A DNA stretch of 64,000 bases, from contig NC_081407.1 of assembly GCF_030272615.1 (NCBI RefSeq), positions 267,918,075 to 267,982,074 of the forward strand. Reading direction: 5' to 3'. Source of the DNA: Cryptomeria japonica (Eukaryota; Streptophyta; Pinopsida; Cupressales; Cupressaceae). Shown piece after piece: positions 46,451 to 58,428 of this stretch (its first letter is position 1; each line of letters opens with the position of its first letter). The translations under genes and the position numbers were made by a program. The notes under the pieces are model-generated. The model saw only the letters and a program-made list of their open reading frames with translations. It did no database searches and was not told the origin of the DNA.

Positions 46451-47940
46451 ATGAAAATAGAAGAGGAAGGTCCTGGGGAATACAATTTGAGTCAACTCTT
46501 TTGTGTGGGACAAATGCCCACTTCTCCTAAAACACATGGAAAACCTCAGCAGTTACTTCAAACACCATTGATCACGCCAGCATGTGCTTTGATGCCTTTC
46601 ATCTTTGGGAAGAGTCAAGAAGAAGAAACCAAAGATGAGGACTTAGCGGTATGGATATATAAAGATCCCATCACCACTAATATGCTGCAAGCTACACTTC
46701 CCACAGATCAGTATGGCAAAGACCTCCTCATTATGCAAAGAATGGGTTATGGTGGTCAGAGTGCTTTGGGACCTTGCAAACAAGGAAGACATGAACCACT
46801 GCTGTCGGAATTAAAGCCCAAGGATAATACAGGCCTAGGCTTTCAAAAGGAGATCTTTCCTAAGTTCAGATTCAAAGGAAAACCCAGCAAACCACTATAT
46901 CAGCCTATTGCAAAGAGGACACCTTTTATTGTCAAAGCAGCATCAAACACCATCGCAACTCCCCCACCGAGGCTCAAAATCCCAATGCAACCATCTACAA
47001 TGCCAATCATCCCACCATTAGCAACAGCAACTATATCAAAACCCATAGCAGTATCTACAACACCAGCGGTTCCAGTAGAAGCAGCAGAGTCAACACTACC
47101 AATACTCCCCGTATCAGATTCATTGATCCCTATCATCCTTCCTGCAGCTTTGATCATTTCATCTACAAAGGTACATCAACCGATCACACCTGCAGTGTTT
47201 AACACAAAGGACATCCCAGTATGGTATAGTAATCGGACACTGGAAAGTGATTCAGAGACCGACTCATATGAATGGGAATTTGATTCCATCCAGCTTAATA
47301 CTTCAGATGAGGAAGACACATCACTACCTCCACCTTGCAAAGACATCCTTGTTTGCGAAGAAGCACAGATAAAGACCTCTTGGGTTCCTGAGTTGGAAAC
47401 TTCTTCCACAGACCCTACGTCACATCCTACGCCTGATTCTGATAGGGAGAGTACCATCAATGACCTTCACCACATCGTCTTAACCCTCACTGACACATCT
47501 ACCGAACTTAACCTAATCGATGAGGTAATGCCCATTATCCATCCTGAACTCATCGAATGGAACCAACCTAATCCCCCATGTCTTGACCATTTCCAAAATG
47601 ATGAGGTGATCATTGACTTTTTGGAACTATGGGATAACATACCAAGCGAGGATCACAAAGCTAGATTCGTCATAGAACTTAATAGCACAGCATACTTTGG
47701 GGTGGATGCCAAACCTTTCAGCTGCAAAAATATAACAATAAAACATGGATCTTCCAGTGAAAACCACACCGTGGCACTGTTTGATTCAACAAAAGTAAAA
47801 AGAAAGAGTGTATCTAACGGTGAAAACCTCTCTGAGGCGCCTAAGGATGAAAGGTTTGACATCCTTCCATGTAGCACACAATGGGAACGATCAACGATTC
47901 TCATCGAGGAAACAAAAGAATACAACGTGGGGACTCCTGA
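46451..47940 (+). pseudogene. G-patch domain and Pro/Thr/Ser-rich linker before RT
   Basis: Within the long open part 46451-48169 (572 codons), residues about 95-131 (46733-46843) form a G-patch: MQRMGYGGQSALGPCKQG, then NTGLGF. G-patch domains bind nucleic acid and are found between protease and RT in several plant Ty3 elements. A linker rich in Pro, Ile, Thr and Ala (46910-47220) and an acidic section follow. This 1.7 kb is the longest undamaged frame of the element. Confidence 0.8.
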
Positions 47941-49400
47941 AACTCCTCACCACATACATCTGGCATCTCTTCTAACTCCAGAGGAACAAACTAAATTTGT
48001 AGAGTTCTTTCAAAAGCGTCAGATCAACTTTGCATGGTCATATGCAGACATGCCTGGGCTTGATCCTGATCTAGTCATGCATCACCTCACAGTAGCAGAA
48101 GGAGCCAAGCCTGTCAAGCAAAAGTTTCGTAAGATGCATCCTCAGATTGCAGTATTAGTCAAAGCATAACTCAAGAAACTCCTAGATGTTGATTTCATTA
48201 GACCAATTGATTATGCAGATTGGATATCCAATATTGTGCCTGTCGGCAAGCCAAATGGGGGCATCTGTATTTGTACTAACTTTAGAGATCTGAATAAGGC
48301 ATGTCCTAAGGATGACTTCCCCTACCAAACATCGACATCATAGTGGACCTAACAGTAGGACATGCCATGCTTTCTCTCATGGATGGTTTTTCAGGATACA
48401 ATCAGATAAAGATCGCACCAGAGGATCAACATAAGACAAACTTCACATGTCCATGGGGCACATACTGCTGGAATGTAATGCCTTTCAGCCTCAAGAATGT
48501 AAGAGCAACCTATCAACGAGCAATGACCACCATCTTCCATGACATGATGCATACCATAATGGAAGATTATGTTGATGACTTACTAGCAAAATCACTCACC
48601 AGAGAAGGTCATCTAGACATATTAGATAAAATCTTTGATAGATTGGAACAATATCATGTTCGTCTCAACCCAAAGAAATGTGTCTTTGGAGTAACCTCGG
48701 GGAAGCTTCTAGGATACATTGTCTCAAGCAAAGGTATTGAGGTCGATCCTGCAAAGGTCAAAGCAATCATGGACATGCTACCACCAAAGAACATTAGTCT
48801 GCTAAGAACATTACAAGGACGGCTATAATCTATCCGAAGATTCATTGCACAACTGGCAGATAAGTGTCACCTGTTTACACATCTGCTACACAAAAACATC
48901 CGCTTTCAATGGGATGCCAGATGCCAGCAAGCATTCCAGATGCTTAAAGACTATCTCATGAATACACCCTTGCTAATCCCACCAGATCCAAGCAGACCTC
49001 AGTTACTCTATATCTTAGCAACAAGTACAGCATTGGGTGTACTACTAGCACAACATAATACAGAAGGGAAAGAGTGTGTTGTTTACTACATCTCTCGCAC
49101 ACTGGTTGGTTATGAACTCAATTACACCCCTATTGAGCGAGCTTGCCTAGCAGTAATCTTGGCAGCAACTAAACTCAGGCACTATTTGTTAACACACAAG
49201 GTACAGCTCATTGCAAAGACTGATCCACTCAAATACTTACTCAGTAAAGCAGCATTGACAGGCCGCTTGGCCAAATGGGTGATGATTCTCAGTGAATTTG
49301 ACATTGAGTATGTGGACCGTAAGGCCATCAAAGGACAAGTTATTGCAGATCAGTTGGCCGAGGCACCACTCACAGGCGATCATCCTCTCATTTCCAATTT
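47941..49400 (+). pseudogene. Reverse transcriptase and first RNase H, Tat-type
   Basis: RT synthesises cDNA from the genomic RNA. Visible blocks: LLTPEEQTKFVEFF, the ADWISNIVPVGKPNGG block, LMDGFSGYNQIKIAPEDQ, VMPFSLKNVRATYQRAM, the catalytic YVDD (48568-48579) and GKLLGYIVSSKGIEVDPAKV. RNase H follows with STALGVLLAQHN, YTPIERACLAVI and HYLLTHKVQLIAKTDPLKYL. Damage: TAA 48167, a one-base loss in the C run near 48322 that shifts the frame, and TAA 48826. The catalytic YVDD is intact. Confidence 0.92.
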
Positions 49401-49833
49401 TCCAGATGAAGAGATATTCATGATCACAACAACACAACCATGGAAACTATACTTTGATGGTTCGTACACTAGGCATGGCTCGGGGGCAGGCATTCTGTTT
49501 ATCACACCTCAAGGTGATAGCATCCCAAAGTCTTACAGGCTCACATTTCCATGCACCAACAACATAGCGGAGTATGAGGCCTTGATCACAGGACTCAGGC
49601 TGGTCATACAATGGAAGTTACAAGAACTACAAGTATATGGCGACTCCCAACTGGTCATTCGACAAGCAATAGATGAATATCAGACCAAGGATGACAAACT
49701 CATGTCATACAAACAAATGGTGGACAAATTAAAGGCATCATTTACTACTATCACCTTTGAGGAGATACCAAGAGATCAGAATCAAGTTGCTGACGCTATG
49801 GCTACCATCGTATCTCTCCTAGATCTTCCATAG
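49401..49833 (+). pseudogene. Second (archaeal-type) RNase H
   Basis: Directly after the first RNase H. Blocks: WKLYFDGSYTRHGSGAGI with the catalytic Asp, NNIAEYEALITGL with the catalytic Glu, QVYGDSQLVIRQ with the next Asp, and PRDQNQVADAMAT. A second RNase H with these motifs is a known hallmark of the Tat clade. Open until TAG at 49831-49833. Confidence 0.9.
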
Positions 49834-51188
49834 AATTCAACACGCTACGAGTTCTTGGTAGAATAGCTTTGGATTTCCGCTTATGATATCCCCAAATCCG
49901 AGATGATATGTCACCTTATCGGTTCCGAATCCCCATGGTACGGTGAGTTTTACACCTATCTCCACGATCACACCCTTCCTCCTAACCAATCGAATAACCA
50001 ACGTAAAACCTTCATTTGCCAAACCGCTCGATATACCATTATTGCTGAAACCCTATACCGACGCAGTCTTGATGGTACTCTCCTTCGATGTCTGGAACAG
50101 GATGAGATAACAAAGGCCTTGGAAGAGGTACATGAAGGAATTTGTGGAACGCATGCAAGTGGTTTGTCACTAGCCAAGAAACTCCTACGCACTGGATACT
50201 ATTGGCCATCTATGGAAAAAGACTCCTACTACTTTGTTAGAAAGTGCAAGAAATGCCAAGTTCATGGAGACCTGATACATGCACCAGCATAGGAACTGCA
50301 ACCAATCACAACACCATGGCCCTTTTGTCAATGGGGCCTTGACCTTGTGGGTAAAATCCATCCATCTTCATCCAATGGTCACAAATTCATTATTACTGCC
50401 ACCGAATACTTCACAAAGTGAATCGAAGTTGTTCCACTTACCCAAGTTACCAACAAACAGATCACCTCATTCATCCTCAATTACATCATCTGTTGGTATG
50501 GTGTACCCATGTCCATCATCACAGATAACAGTCTTCCTTTCAAAAATCAGGATGTCTGTGAACTCTCTGAGAAATTTCACGTCCAACACTACTTTTCCAA
50601 TCCCTATTACCCACAAGGCAATGGTCAGGCCGAAGCATCAAATAAAAACATATTGAGGATCCTAAAGAAGACAGTCAATGATTTCGGTCGTGATTGGCAT
50701 GTTCAATTGAATCTTGCACTATGGGAATATCGAACTAGCATTCGAACCCCTACAGGCGCAACTCCCTACTCATTGGGCTATGGTGCAGAAGCTATTTTAC
50801 CTATTGAGGTTGAGATACCATCACTACAGGTTTCCTTGCACAATCTCATTGATGATGAAGCATACAGAGTATCCCATCTTCAAGACTTAGAGCTACTTGA
50901 TGAGAAGCGACAAGCTGCATACAATCACCTCAAGGCCTATCAGTAGCGCATGAGCAGAAGCTATAATCATCGAGTTAGACCTCGTACATTCGAGGTAGGT
51001 GATCTTGTTCTTCGAGAAAATCCTCGTAACCAACCCAACCGTGAACATCAGGGAAAGTTTGAATCAAACTGGTTGGGTCCATATGTTGTCACTGCTGTAT
51101 TTGGGTCCGGGGCATATTAGTTGGCTACTTCAGAAGACCATTAGCAGATCCGATCAACAACATTCACCTCAAACGGTTTTATACATAA
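49834..51188 (+). pseudogene. Integrase, Tat-type, with stop codons
   Basis: Inserts cDNA into chromosomes. The zinc-binding HHCC region lies at about 50130-50260 (HEGICGTHASG ... CKKCQ). The catalytic residues are Asp (50341), Asp (50524) and Glu (50632) with the classical 35-residue spacing between the last two. The C-terminal section ends with the DPINNIHLKRFYT block and TAA at 51186. Stops at 49831, 49864, 50290, 50419, 50944 and 51118 are mostly TAG where Gln is expected; TGA at 50419 replaces Trp. A frameshift lies near 51135. Confidence 0.9.
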
Positions 51189-53821
51189 GCTACACAGAGC
51201 ATCAGGCTCCCCTACATACTGGAAAAAATACCAAAAACATCCAGATAAAGGTCCTGAAAAAAATACAAAAAACATCAAAATAGTAAAGAAAAAATCATGC
51301 ATCCAAACGGTGAACAACCACTCCGATGGCACCTTGGGTAAGTGCGATGGTGAAAACTTGGCAAACAGGCGCCACTCATAAAGGCTATGGCTCCAGTGTC
51401 TTTCAGACTTGTTACGATCACATCCACTTCATACACACATCCATCCATCAAAACCATGGCTTGTTACTAATCTGCAATCAAGAAAGTACTTCATGCATCT
51501 TGCATCCCACTTTTTCATATTCATGTCTAAACTGGGGGCAATGCCCTTAACCTATTGATGGAAGTGGATTCTACATTGTTTTGTGATTCATTAAGTTCTT
51601 CATTCAAAAACTATCTCGCAAAAATACCAAAAACATTCAAAATAATCATCAAAATACCAAAAACATTCAAAACAATCAACAAAATACCAAAAACATTCAA
51701 AACAATCATCAAATTAAATAAAAAAACATCGAAAATCAAAACAGGAAAACATGGCAACACATTGTACATACTCATCCAAGCAGATACCAAACAAACATTG
51801 AAAAATAATCACAAGATGATCACTTCTCAAAATTGACCAAACAATCAACATCAACACTCAAACTGTCTTCAACAAGGATGCATCCTTCCTTCCCAAAACA
51901 AAGACAAAATGACGTTTTCAAAATTCCGTTTAAAGCTATCAAATACTTGGTTGATTTGTGAGTTATTCATTCGTTTATATATATCAGGTTCCTACAACAT
52001 TTGTTTGTGTATCTTCTGCAGATTATTCCGATTAAGTTCTAGGGCATGTACTAATGGTGTCTACGTGAGAAGTTCACTAAGCTACGTGATCTTATGCAAA
52101 ATGCAATCATAGATCACTACGGCTTGCTGACTATAGCGTATACCTCGACCATATGAGCATGAACCATTACCAAGGATCCATATTCTTTATTCTTTATGTA
52201 CATACTGTTTGCTTACAAGAACAATGCTCCTTCTTTGGTTCCTCCTCATCCAATTTGGATAAAGGTTTTTGTCTCTTATTAAGGTATGCACTTGTCTCAG
52301 AATATGATCAGCCCAAGATCAAGGAGGACGATCCAAGTCATGCATAAACGGAGATGATCCTTGTCTGTTCCGCAAGCAATACTCTGGTCAACTTGACCCA
52401 TTATATCAAGTTGTTTGTATTAACTTGCTATATCAAATCCATGTAAGAAATACTTTGGTCATCTTGAATCATTATGTCAAGATGTTTGTATTTTCTTACA
52501 ACATTTTAAAGCTCGATGATGAAAAATAAAGCACTATGGATCGTCATTTCATCTCATCTGTTTATATGTTGCATTTTGTTGCATATCGCCCATCCATTCA
52601 CTCATTCATATGTATGATTTTTATATGCCAATGTGAACAAAGTTAAAATGTGTAGTTCTGTGACAATTGAGCTGGTCTTGGATACAATCGCGACCAAGTA
52701 CTCTGATACATCATCAAATGCATCATGCAAAGTCTAAAAAAACCTTGCATTCATCATGGTCATATCGTCATCATTACATTTAGTTACATTTTGCATCAAG
52801 AATAGTTCATATCATTTTAGTTGGTTAAAATGCATATAGTTCATTATCATTTATTAAACATTTATATCATCTCATCATTGCATAATCAGGATGTTTAGAT
52901 TCATTCATATAAATCAATTGTCCCTGATTGTATTAGCCATTTACTATGCATTCATTTAGTGTCAGTTATCCATTATCATATTATCATCCTTTATTATCCT
53001 TTATCATGTATTGTTGCATACATTCATTTATCTATTCATTAGTTAAAAAAGTGCATTCATTCATTATTAAGTGTCTTGTTATGCTCATTTGAGGATTCAT
53101 TTACATTGCATTCATTATCCTTTTTTAATTGCATTAAGGTGCAGTTATTAAAACATAAGTTGCATTATCATCACATTATCATTTTTACTTAATCATATTT
53201 AGGCATTTAGAATCATAAAACCATTTGTCTCCAAACATTGGTTCATACCATTTTATATATCCATTATACGTATGCATTCATTTAGACATCATCATATAAA
53301 CATTTGTACTTTACATTTGTTTATCCATATTTCATTCATCTAAAAAACATCTAGATGCATTTGCATACGTAGAATCATTCATTCTTTGCATTAACATCAT
53401 TGCATATTATTATCTCATAATTATATCAAACATGAAGCACAAAATCCTGTTAATAAATCATCATAAGCATACATCATCATCATGGCATTACATACATAAA
53501 GCATTACATCAAACAAAAATGCACACATGTATAAACCTGCATTCATATGTCAGTATCCAACATCATAAAACATCATAAAAACATGCATATAGGAATCATC
53601 TCATAAATACATACATATACACATATCCATCTAAGCATAAAACTCATCCTGCATAACATCCATACATAACAAAATGCATATCATCAAAATATGGGATCTC
53701 CTCATATATATCATCTCATGTATCAGAGTACAATGAAGTATACAAAATCGGTTACCAAGAGCCATCCAAGATATAGTCTAAAAATAACAATGATAACATA
53801 CATGCATGCAAAAATGCTCTC
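51189..53821. other. Spacer between integrase and the antisense frame
   Basis: Non-coding. At 51615-51720 a unit of about 30 bases containing AAAATACCAAAAACATTCAAAA is repeated four times, with related AAATACMAAAAACATC segments at 51225-51280. From about 52560 to 53720 the DNA is low-complexity, dominated by CAT, ATT and TCATTCATT words. Confidence 0.75.
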
Positions 53822-55856
53822 TCAGATGCCACTCTGACCAGATGCTGCACCACCATCGCCACCTGCTCCCCCACTAGTCCCCGCACCATCCTATCTATCT
53901 CTCCGTGGACGCCCCATCAAACCCCACTAGCTCCTGCACCACCTGACACCTCTCTTTGTCATAGACCCATCACTCCCCCACTGCTCTGCATCCTCTGAGA
54001 TCGCTTTGATCTGGCTTGTCGCATCTGTGAATAGCTCAGTGCTCGTTGACTAGCTGGCACCACCTGCTCATATAGACCCCTCCAATAATCAACCTCTCCA
54101 CCTGCTCTACGTACCTCCCTCGCCAATGCCTCCACAGACGGCTCTTGTCCCTGTACTCCCTCCAAAACCCTCACTCTCTCCTGCAACTAGACCACCCTGT
54201 CAATAGCCTGATCTCTCTCCCATAGCACTACAGTCAGCTCTGACTCTCGTGCAAATAGCTGCACATCTCTCGCTGCAACCTCCGCCTCCAGATCCTCCAC
54301 CCGTGTCTCGGCTGTTGTCAATCGAGTATGCAAATGTGCTAGCATATGCTCCTGAGGATCACCACCCCCTGTCGCTCCCTCCCCTGTCTCCACAGGTGCC
54401 TCTCCAATGGCTCCCTCCCCTTTGTCCATTGGTATCTCCCTCTCCATACCTCGGCCACCTAATCTGACTTTGCCTGGCACCAACGGTCCCTGTGATATCT
54501 GCAATGGTAATCTGCCTCTCCCTCTCCGTTGGACCCGACCACCTAAGCCACCTCCACCACCTTCACCACCTCCACCATCTCCACCACCTCCACCATCTCC
54601 TCCTCCTTCGTCACCACCATCCCCCCTCCCTCGTCCACCTATCATTGGTCCTCAACCTCCTCCCCTCCTCCGTCTCCGTCCCCTCTCCTCCTCAAAATCA
54701 GGAATAGGCTCTGCTGGATCTGATATCCGCAAAATTGGATGAGTTGCCATGTATACTCATCTGACACCCCAACATCCACCACCCTCAACTGTATATCCCA
54801 TGGCCTCGCCTGAAGCATCCAGAACTCCACCAATGCCTGATCATATGGAAGTACTGGCCCCCATGCATATCTCTCTCAGACCACTTTGGCGTACTCTCCT
54901 GATCCCCTCGACAATCCCTACTGCCGTCCAAACTGCCTTAGAACCCTGCTTGGCATTTGTCTCTCTACATCGTAGGATGTCCACCCAATGAGGAATCAGG
55001 TCATGAATACATACGCCAAGGCCTCCGCATCCTCCTCCCAAGGCTCACACTCCATATAAGGTCTCCAGATCAGGACATCAAGATCATCTAACGCCCACTG
55101 CCACCACTCTAACTTCCCTAGGTGGAGTTGACTCATCATGTCGTTGTACATGAACATATAGGGCTGATCAACTGCCCGAAATCTCAGACTCACTGGTCAA
55201 GTCACCGGTAAGTGCTCCCACGCCCAAATGTGCAACAGCGTCACTCCCATTGCCAACGAGCCTCTCCCATGGTACGCTACCTCATGCAACTCCTGATACA
55301 TGTGCGCTAACACGCACAGTCCCCAAGCAAATCGGGTCCTCTCTGTCATCATCTGCTCTATAACCTGCCCCCATCCAATGACCAGACCATGCGAGTACCT
55401 ATCAGGACATAGTAGCCCTCCCATGATCCCAGACAAAACTGCGGGCAATGGCTCGTACAACGCTGCGATCTCCTCCCAGGCTATGGAGCCGTCATCAATG
55501 TACACGTCCTCATCAAAGAATTGTTGCACTGCTAGAGTTCCCCATGATCTGTCATATGTGACTAGCTCACCCCGAATGGGAATATGAAGGATGCACCACA
55601 CATCTTCCAATGTCACTATCATCTCCCCCTGTGCCAGGTGAAACGTGCACGTCTCACTGTGTCAGCGCTCTGCCAAGGCTGTAATCAAACCGTGATTCAT
55701 CTGAATCACAGGCATATGCATCACATCATACAACCCAGTCGCTGCAATGCAATCAATCTTGACCTCTGTCAACCGATCCCGTAACCCCTGTGTCGCTGGA
55801 TGTCTCTCATGTAACTGTAACATGCGTAGATCCTCCTGCACATGGGCATCAATCAA
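53822..55856 (-). pseudogene. Antisense frame: plant mobile domain-like protein with coiled coil
   Basis: Opposite to gag-pol. Residues from 55856 on resemble the aminotransferase-like plant mobile domain: TCTFHLAQGEMIVTLEDVW followed by IPIRGELV, then CPDRYSHGLVIGW and WAWEHLPV, and further WRPY and PYMFMYNDM blocks. A Gly-rich stretch (54645-54520), a coiled coil with LTTAETRVEDLEAEVAARD (54330-54250) and a basic/Gly C-terminus follow. Stops include TGA at about 55660 (Trp expected), TGA 55197-55199, TGA 54996-54998 and TAG near 54186; a frameshift lies near 54645. Additional and antisense frames downstream of pol are known in Tat-clade elements. Function is unknown. Confidence 0.75.
53822..55856. 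other. GC-rich island
   Basis: The antisense frame is markedly richer in G and C (I estimate over 50%) than the adjoining spacer and leader, with sharp edges near 53820 and 55860. It reflects Gly, Arg, Pro and Ala codons with C/G third positions on the minus strand. Confidence 0.7.
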
Positions 55857-56285
55857 TCATCATCAGTTGTTTTGTTTTTAAACTTTCTTAAGTTTAAACC
55901 TAGACTATCAATAGATACTTTGATCAAGTATCTTCGGGTCTCAATAGGTAAGCAATCATGACACACCTAGACTTCAATAGACATTTATCCTAATGACCTA
56001 AGTCTCATCAGAGCTGCTATGGTTCAAAACAACTCTCACTTCCCATTCCTTTTTCATCCATCATTGACATCAGGAGATTTTTATTCACACAAACTGGGGC
56101 ATCTATTTTCTTAAACAAAAGCACTATATTGCCAACAATAGCGCTAAACCCCTAACAAAAGCGCTTAATCAGCCATACAAAAGTCCTCAAATTGCAAAAG
56201 TGCTACAAGACCTATGCAATAACGCTACTTAAAGACAAAAGTGCTCAATTGACCCCTCAATAGCGCTAAACAAACAATAGCGCTT

Positions 56286-56320
<35 letters not shown>

Positions 56321-56980
56321 CGCTAATATTTACAAATGCGCTCAAACAACAACACAATAGCGCCATTACGACACAAATGCGCTAGTTAATTGGACAAAAG
56401 CGCCAAAACATAGTTTCAACGCTATTGTCTTGACTCAACTTGGACTCAGCAAAAAACATGACAAAAATGCGTAAAATTCAAATTTTCAAATTTGCGTACC
56501 GCTGGTCCGTAGTCGTCTGGCTGATGGAATCAACGAACTTGCTCGAAACAGTGCTCTGCAATGGGTACCGACAACCTGACTACTGCTCGCTCCTCTAAAA
56601 TGTCACTATTAGAGCTCTAAATTCACACTGATCGCGATTGCAAATGATCATGTTTTCACCCCTTTCTCCCCATATAAACCCTTCGCCGTCACCGTAACTT
56701 TCCCCCGCTCACCGCCATAGTCCCCGTGAACTTACTGAGCCTCCCATTTCTCCATTTTACCTCCGATTTCTTCTATTTTTCACCCACGTTGCTAACTTCT
56801 TCTCTTCTATCACCCCGCCAATTTTCATTCTTTTTTGAGAGATCGTCCAATTTTTTTGAATTTTTTCGAATTTTTTCGGCCCATCTCTCGAGGGGGCATA
56901 CCACCCACTAAATTAACATTTATGGGGTATTTCTTCACACATATTTTTCTTTCTTTGAAACGATGTGATAAATCGCATCG
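55857..56980 (-). other. Leader of the antisense frame
   Basis: Non-coding. It contains the motif cluster 56098-56440 and an (AC)n tract at about 56289-56314. The segment 56470-56900 contains short pyrimidine-rich pieces but no gene. A promoter for the antisense frame would have to lie here or in the 3' LTR; I see no clear TATA box. Confidence 0.55.
56098..56440 (-). repeat. Cluster of acaAtAGCGCTaa motifs in the antisense leader
   Basis: About fifteen versions of ACAATAGCGCTAA (variants ACAAAAGCGCTTA, GCAATAACGCTAC, ACAAATGCGCTCA, ACAAAAGCGCCAA). This is the reverse complement of the motif at 41221-41480. Nearly all copies share one orientation; one at about 56420 is reversed. Confidence 0.85.
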
Positions 56981-56997
56981 TCTTAAAGAGGGGCAAA
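56981..56997 (+). promoter_or_regulatory. Polypurine tract
   Basis: TCTTAAAGAGGGGCAAA immediately before the TG of the 3' LTR. Confidence 0.85.
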
Positions 56998-58423
56998 TGT
57001 AGTCACATAAATCTATCCATTTTAATTAAATGAATATTTCGTATTTATTTGATTAAAAATCCACTAGCCATCAGTTAATTAAATTAATATTTAATTAATT
57101 CATCTTCAAACATTCTCCTATTAATTAAATAAATTATTCAATTTATTTTAATTAATTCATTATACCAAATTCACAATCAATTAAATGAATAAATCATATT
57201 TATTTCATTTAATCCTCTATTCCTCTTTTAATTAAATTAAATCAAAAATTTATTTAAATCATTTATCCCCCCCACTTGCATTTTCCGACAAATGCAACTT
57301 GCACACATTTATTGAAATAAATTAATTTATTTTAAATAAAAAATCCTATTTTCCCTCACCCACCAAATGCACTTGCATTCCTAAACCCCTTCTAGATTCT
57401 TCTAACCCCTTCCTAATTAACCTAATCCATCCCCTAATTATTGTCACATTCCTAAGCAACTTGTAGTCACTTCTTAAAGACTTCAAAGTCTTTGAAAAAC
57501 ATTTAATGCTTTGTGTGTTCAACAATTTAACCTCCAAAAGTCTTCCAAAACCACTAATGGCTCTTACATGACCATTAATGGCTCTTACATAACCATTTAT
57601 GGTTATTTCAACTTGCACTCATATGTCTCCTCGAGCATTTATTGCTTTGACCATGGTTATCCCTTTTGCCTTTGCACAAGAGTTTATCCATTGGATAAAA
57701 GCTTTATTCTTTGAATAAAGAATTTATCCATTCAACTAACCTTGACCTTAACTTCCAAGTTAACCTTCAGGTCATGTCAAACATTTAATGTTTATTCCCT
57801 CTCCTCTCAACCTCTCTCATGTTGACACTTGTCATCCTGGGATTGGGTTGAAAGCCCTCACATGGATTGAATTTCATTCAATCCTGACCCTTCTTGAGAT
57901 TACTCAATCTCAACTATCCATTGCTCCATTTTTCTTATAAATAGAGCCCATTTCTTCATAATCCAGATCCTGAAAACTTGTATGCATTTAATCTATAGTG
58001 AATTTTAGAGAGCATGTTAGCATAATAAACTCATATAATTGTCATTTTGGTTTAAAACAAATCATCTTAGTATTTATAGCATCTAGTATTAGCTTTTCAT
58101 TCATATTTAGAGCAAATACTTTAATCTTGAATCTCCATAAGCATCCATAGTGCAAAAAGCTGTTGAGAGCTACACTATTTTGGAACTTGGAAAGGAGAGG
58201 AACAAGGAAGGAGAAACTACCAGCATGGTAGAGAGCATTTGGAGGAGCTTAGTTGCTTTTTGTAGATTCCTTAAGCTTTCTTTTTGCTTAGTAGTGTCTT
58301 TCTTGATATGTTTGCTTAGGATAGTTTTTAATTTATGATTTTCTAACATCTAACAATCGACTTCTTGTTGTTTCTTGTTCAGGTGTTTGTTTATCCTAAC
58401 CTTGTCCTTTTTGCAGAGCATCA
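56998..58423 (+). repeat. 3' LTR of the Tat-type element
   Basis: 1426 bp, the same length as the 5' copy, ending GAGCATCA at 58423 and followed by GTAAC. About 30 differences from the 5' LTR by eye. Confidence 0.96.
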
Positions 58424-58428
58424 GTAAC
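58424..58428. repeat. Target-site duplication GTAAC, right copy
   Basis: Repeat of 39700-39704; it is also the start of the resumed telomere-like tract. Confidence 0.95.

Larger units (their letters stand above)
39705..58423 (+). mobile_element. Complete 18.7 kb Ty3/gypsy element of the Tat/Ogre type
   Basis: It has LTRs of 1426 bp at both ends, TG...CA termini, a perfect GTAAC target duplication, a primer-binding site (41133) and a polypurine tract (56981-56997). The order is: leader with repeats, leader frame, gag, protease, G-patch, RT, RNase H, second RNase H of archaeal type, integrase, spacer, antisense frame, antisense leader. Two RNase H domains, large size and extra frames define the Tat clade (Ogre, Retand, Tat). 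The LTRs differ by about 2% by eye (mostly transitions), so insertion is relatively recent, yet the coding region has many stops and at least two frameshifts. It inserted into a telomere-like tract. Confidence 0.95.

Noticed and set aside
47176-47460. Minus-strand Ser/Val/Gly-rich frame inside the long G-patch/linker frame
   Set aside because: Shadow of the plus-strand polyprotein, which carries the recognisable domains.
51615-51720. CRISPR-like array of short direct repeats
   Set aside because: The units are imperfect tandem repeats without unique spacers, in a plant retroelement spacer.
54249-54742. Plus-strand Pro/Ser/His-rich frames
   Set aside because: They are complements of the Gly-rich and coiled-coil part of the antisense frame; the minus-strand reading has domain structure and they do not.
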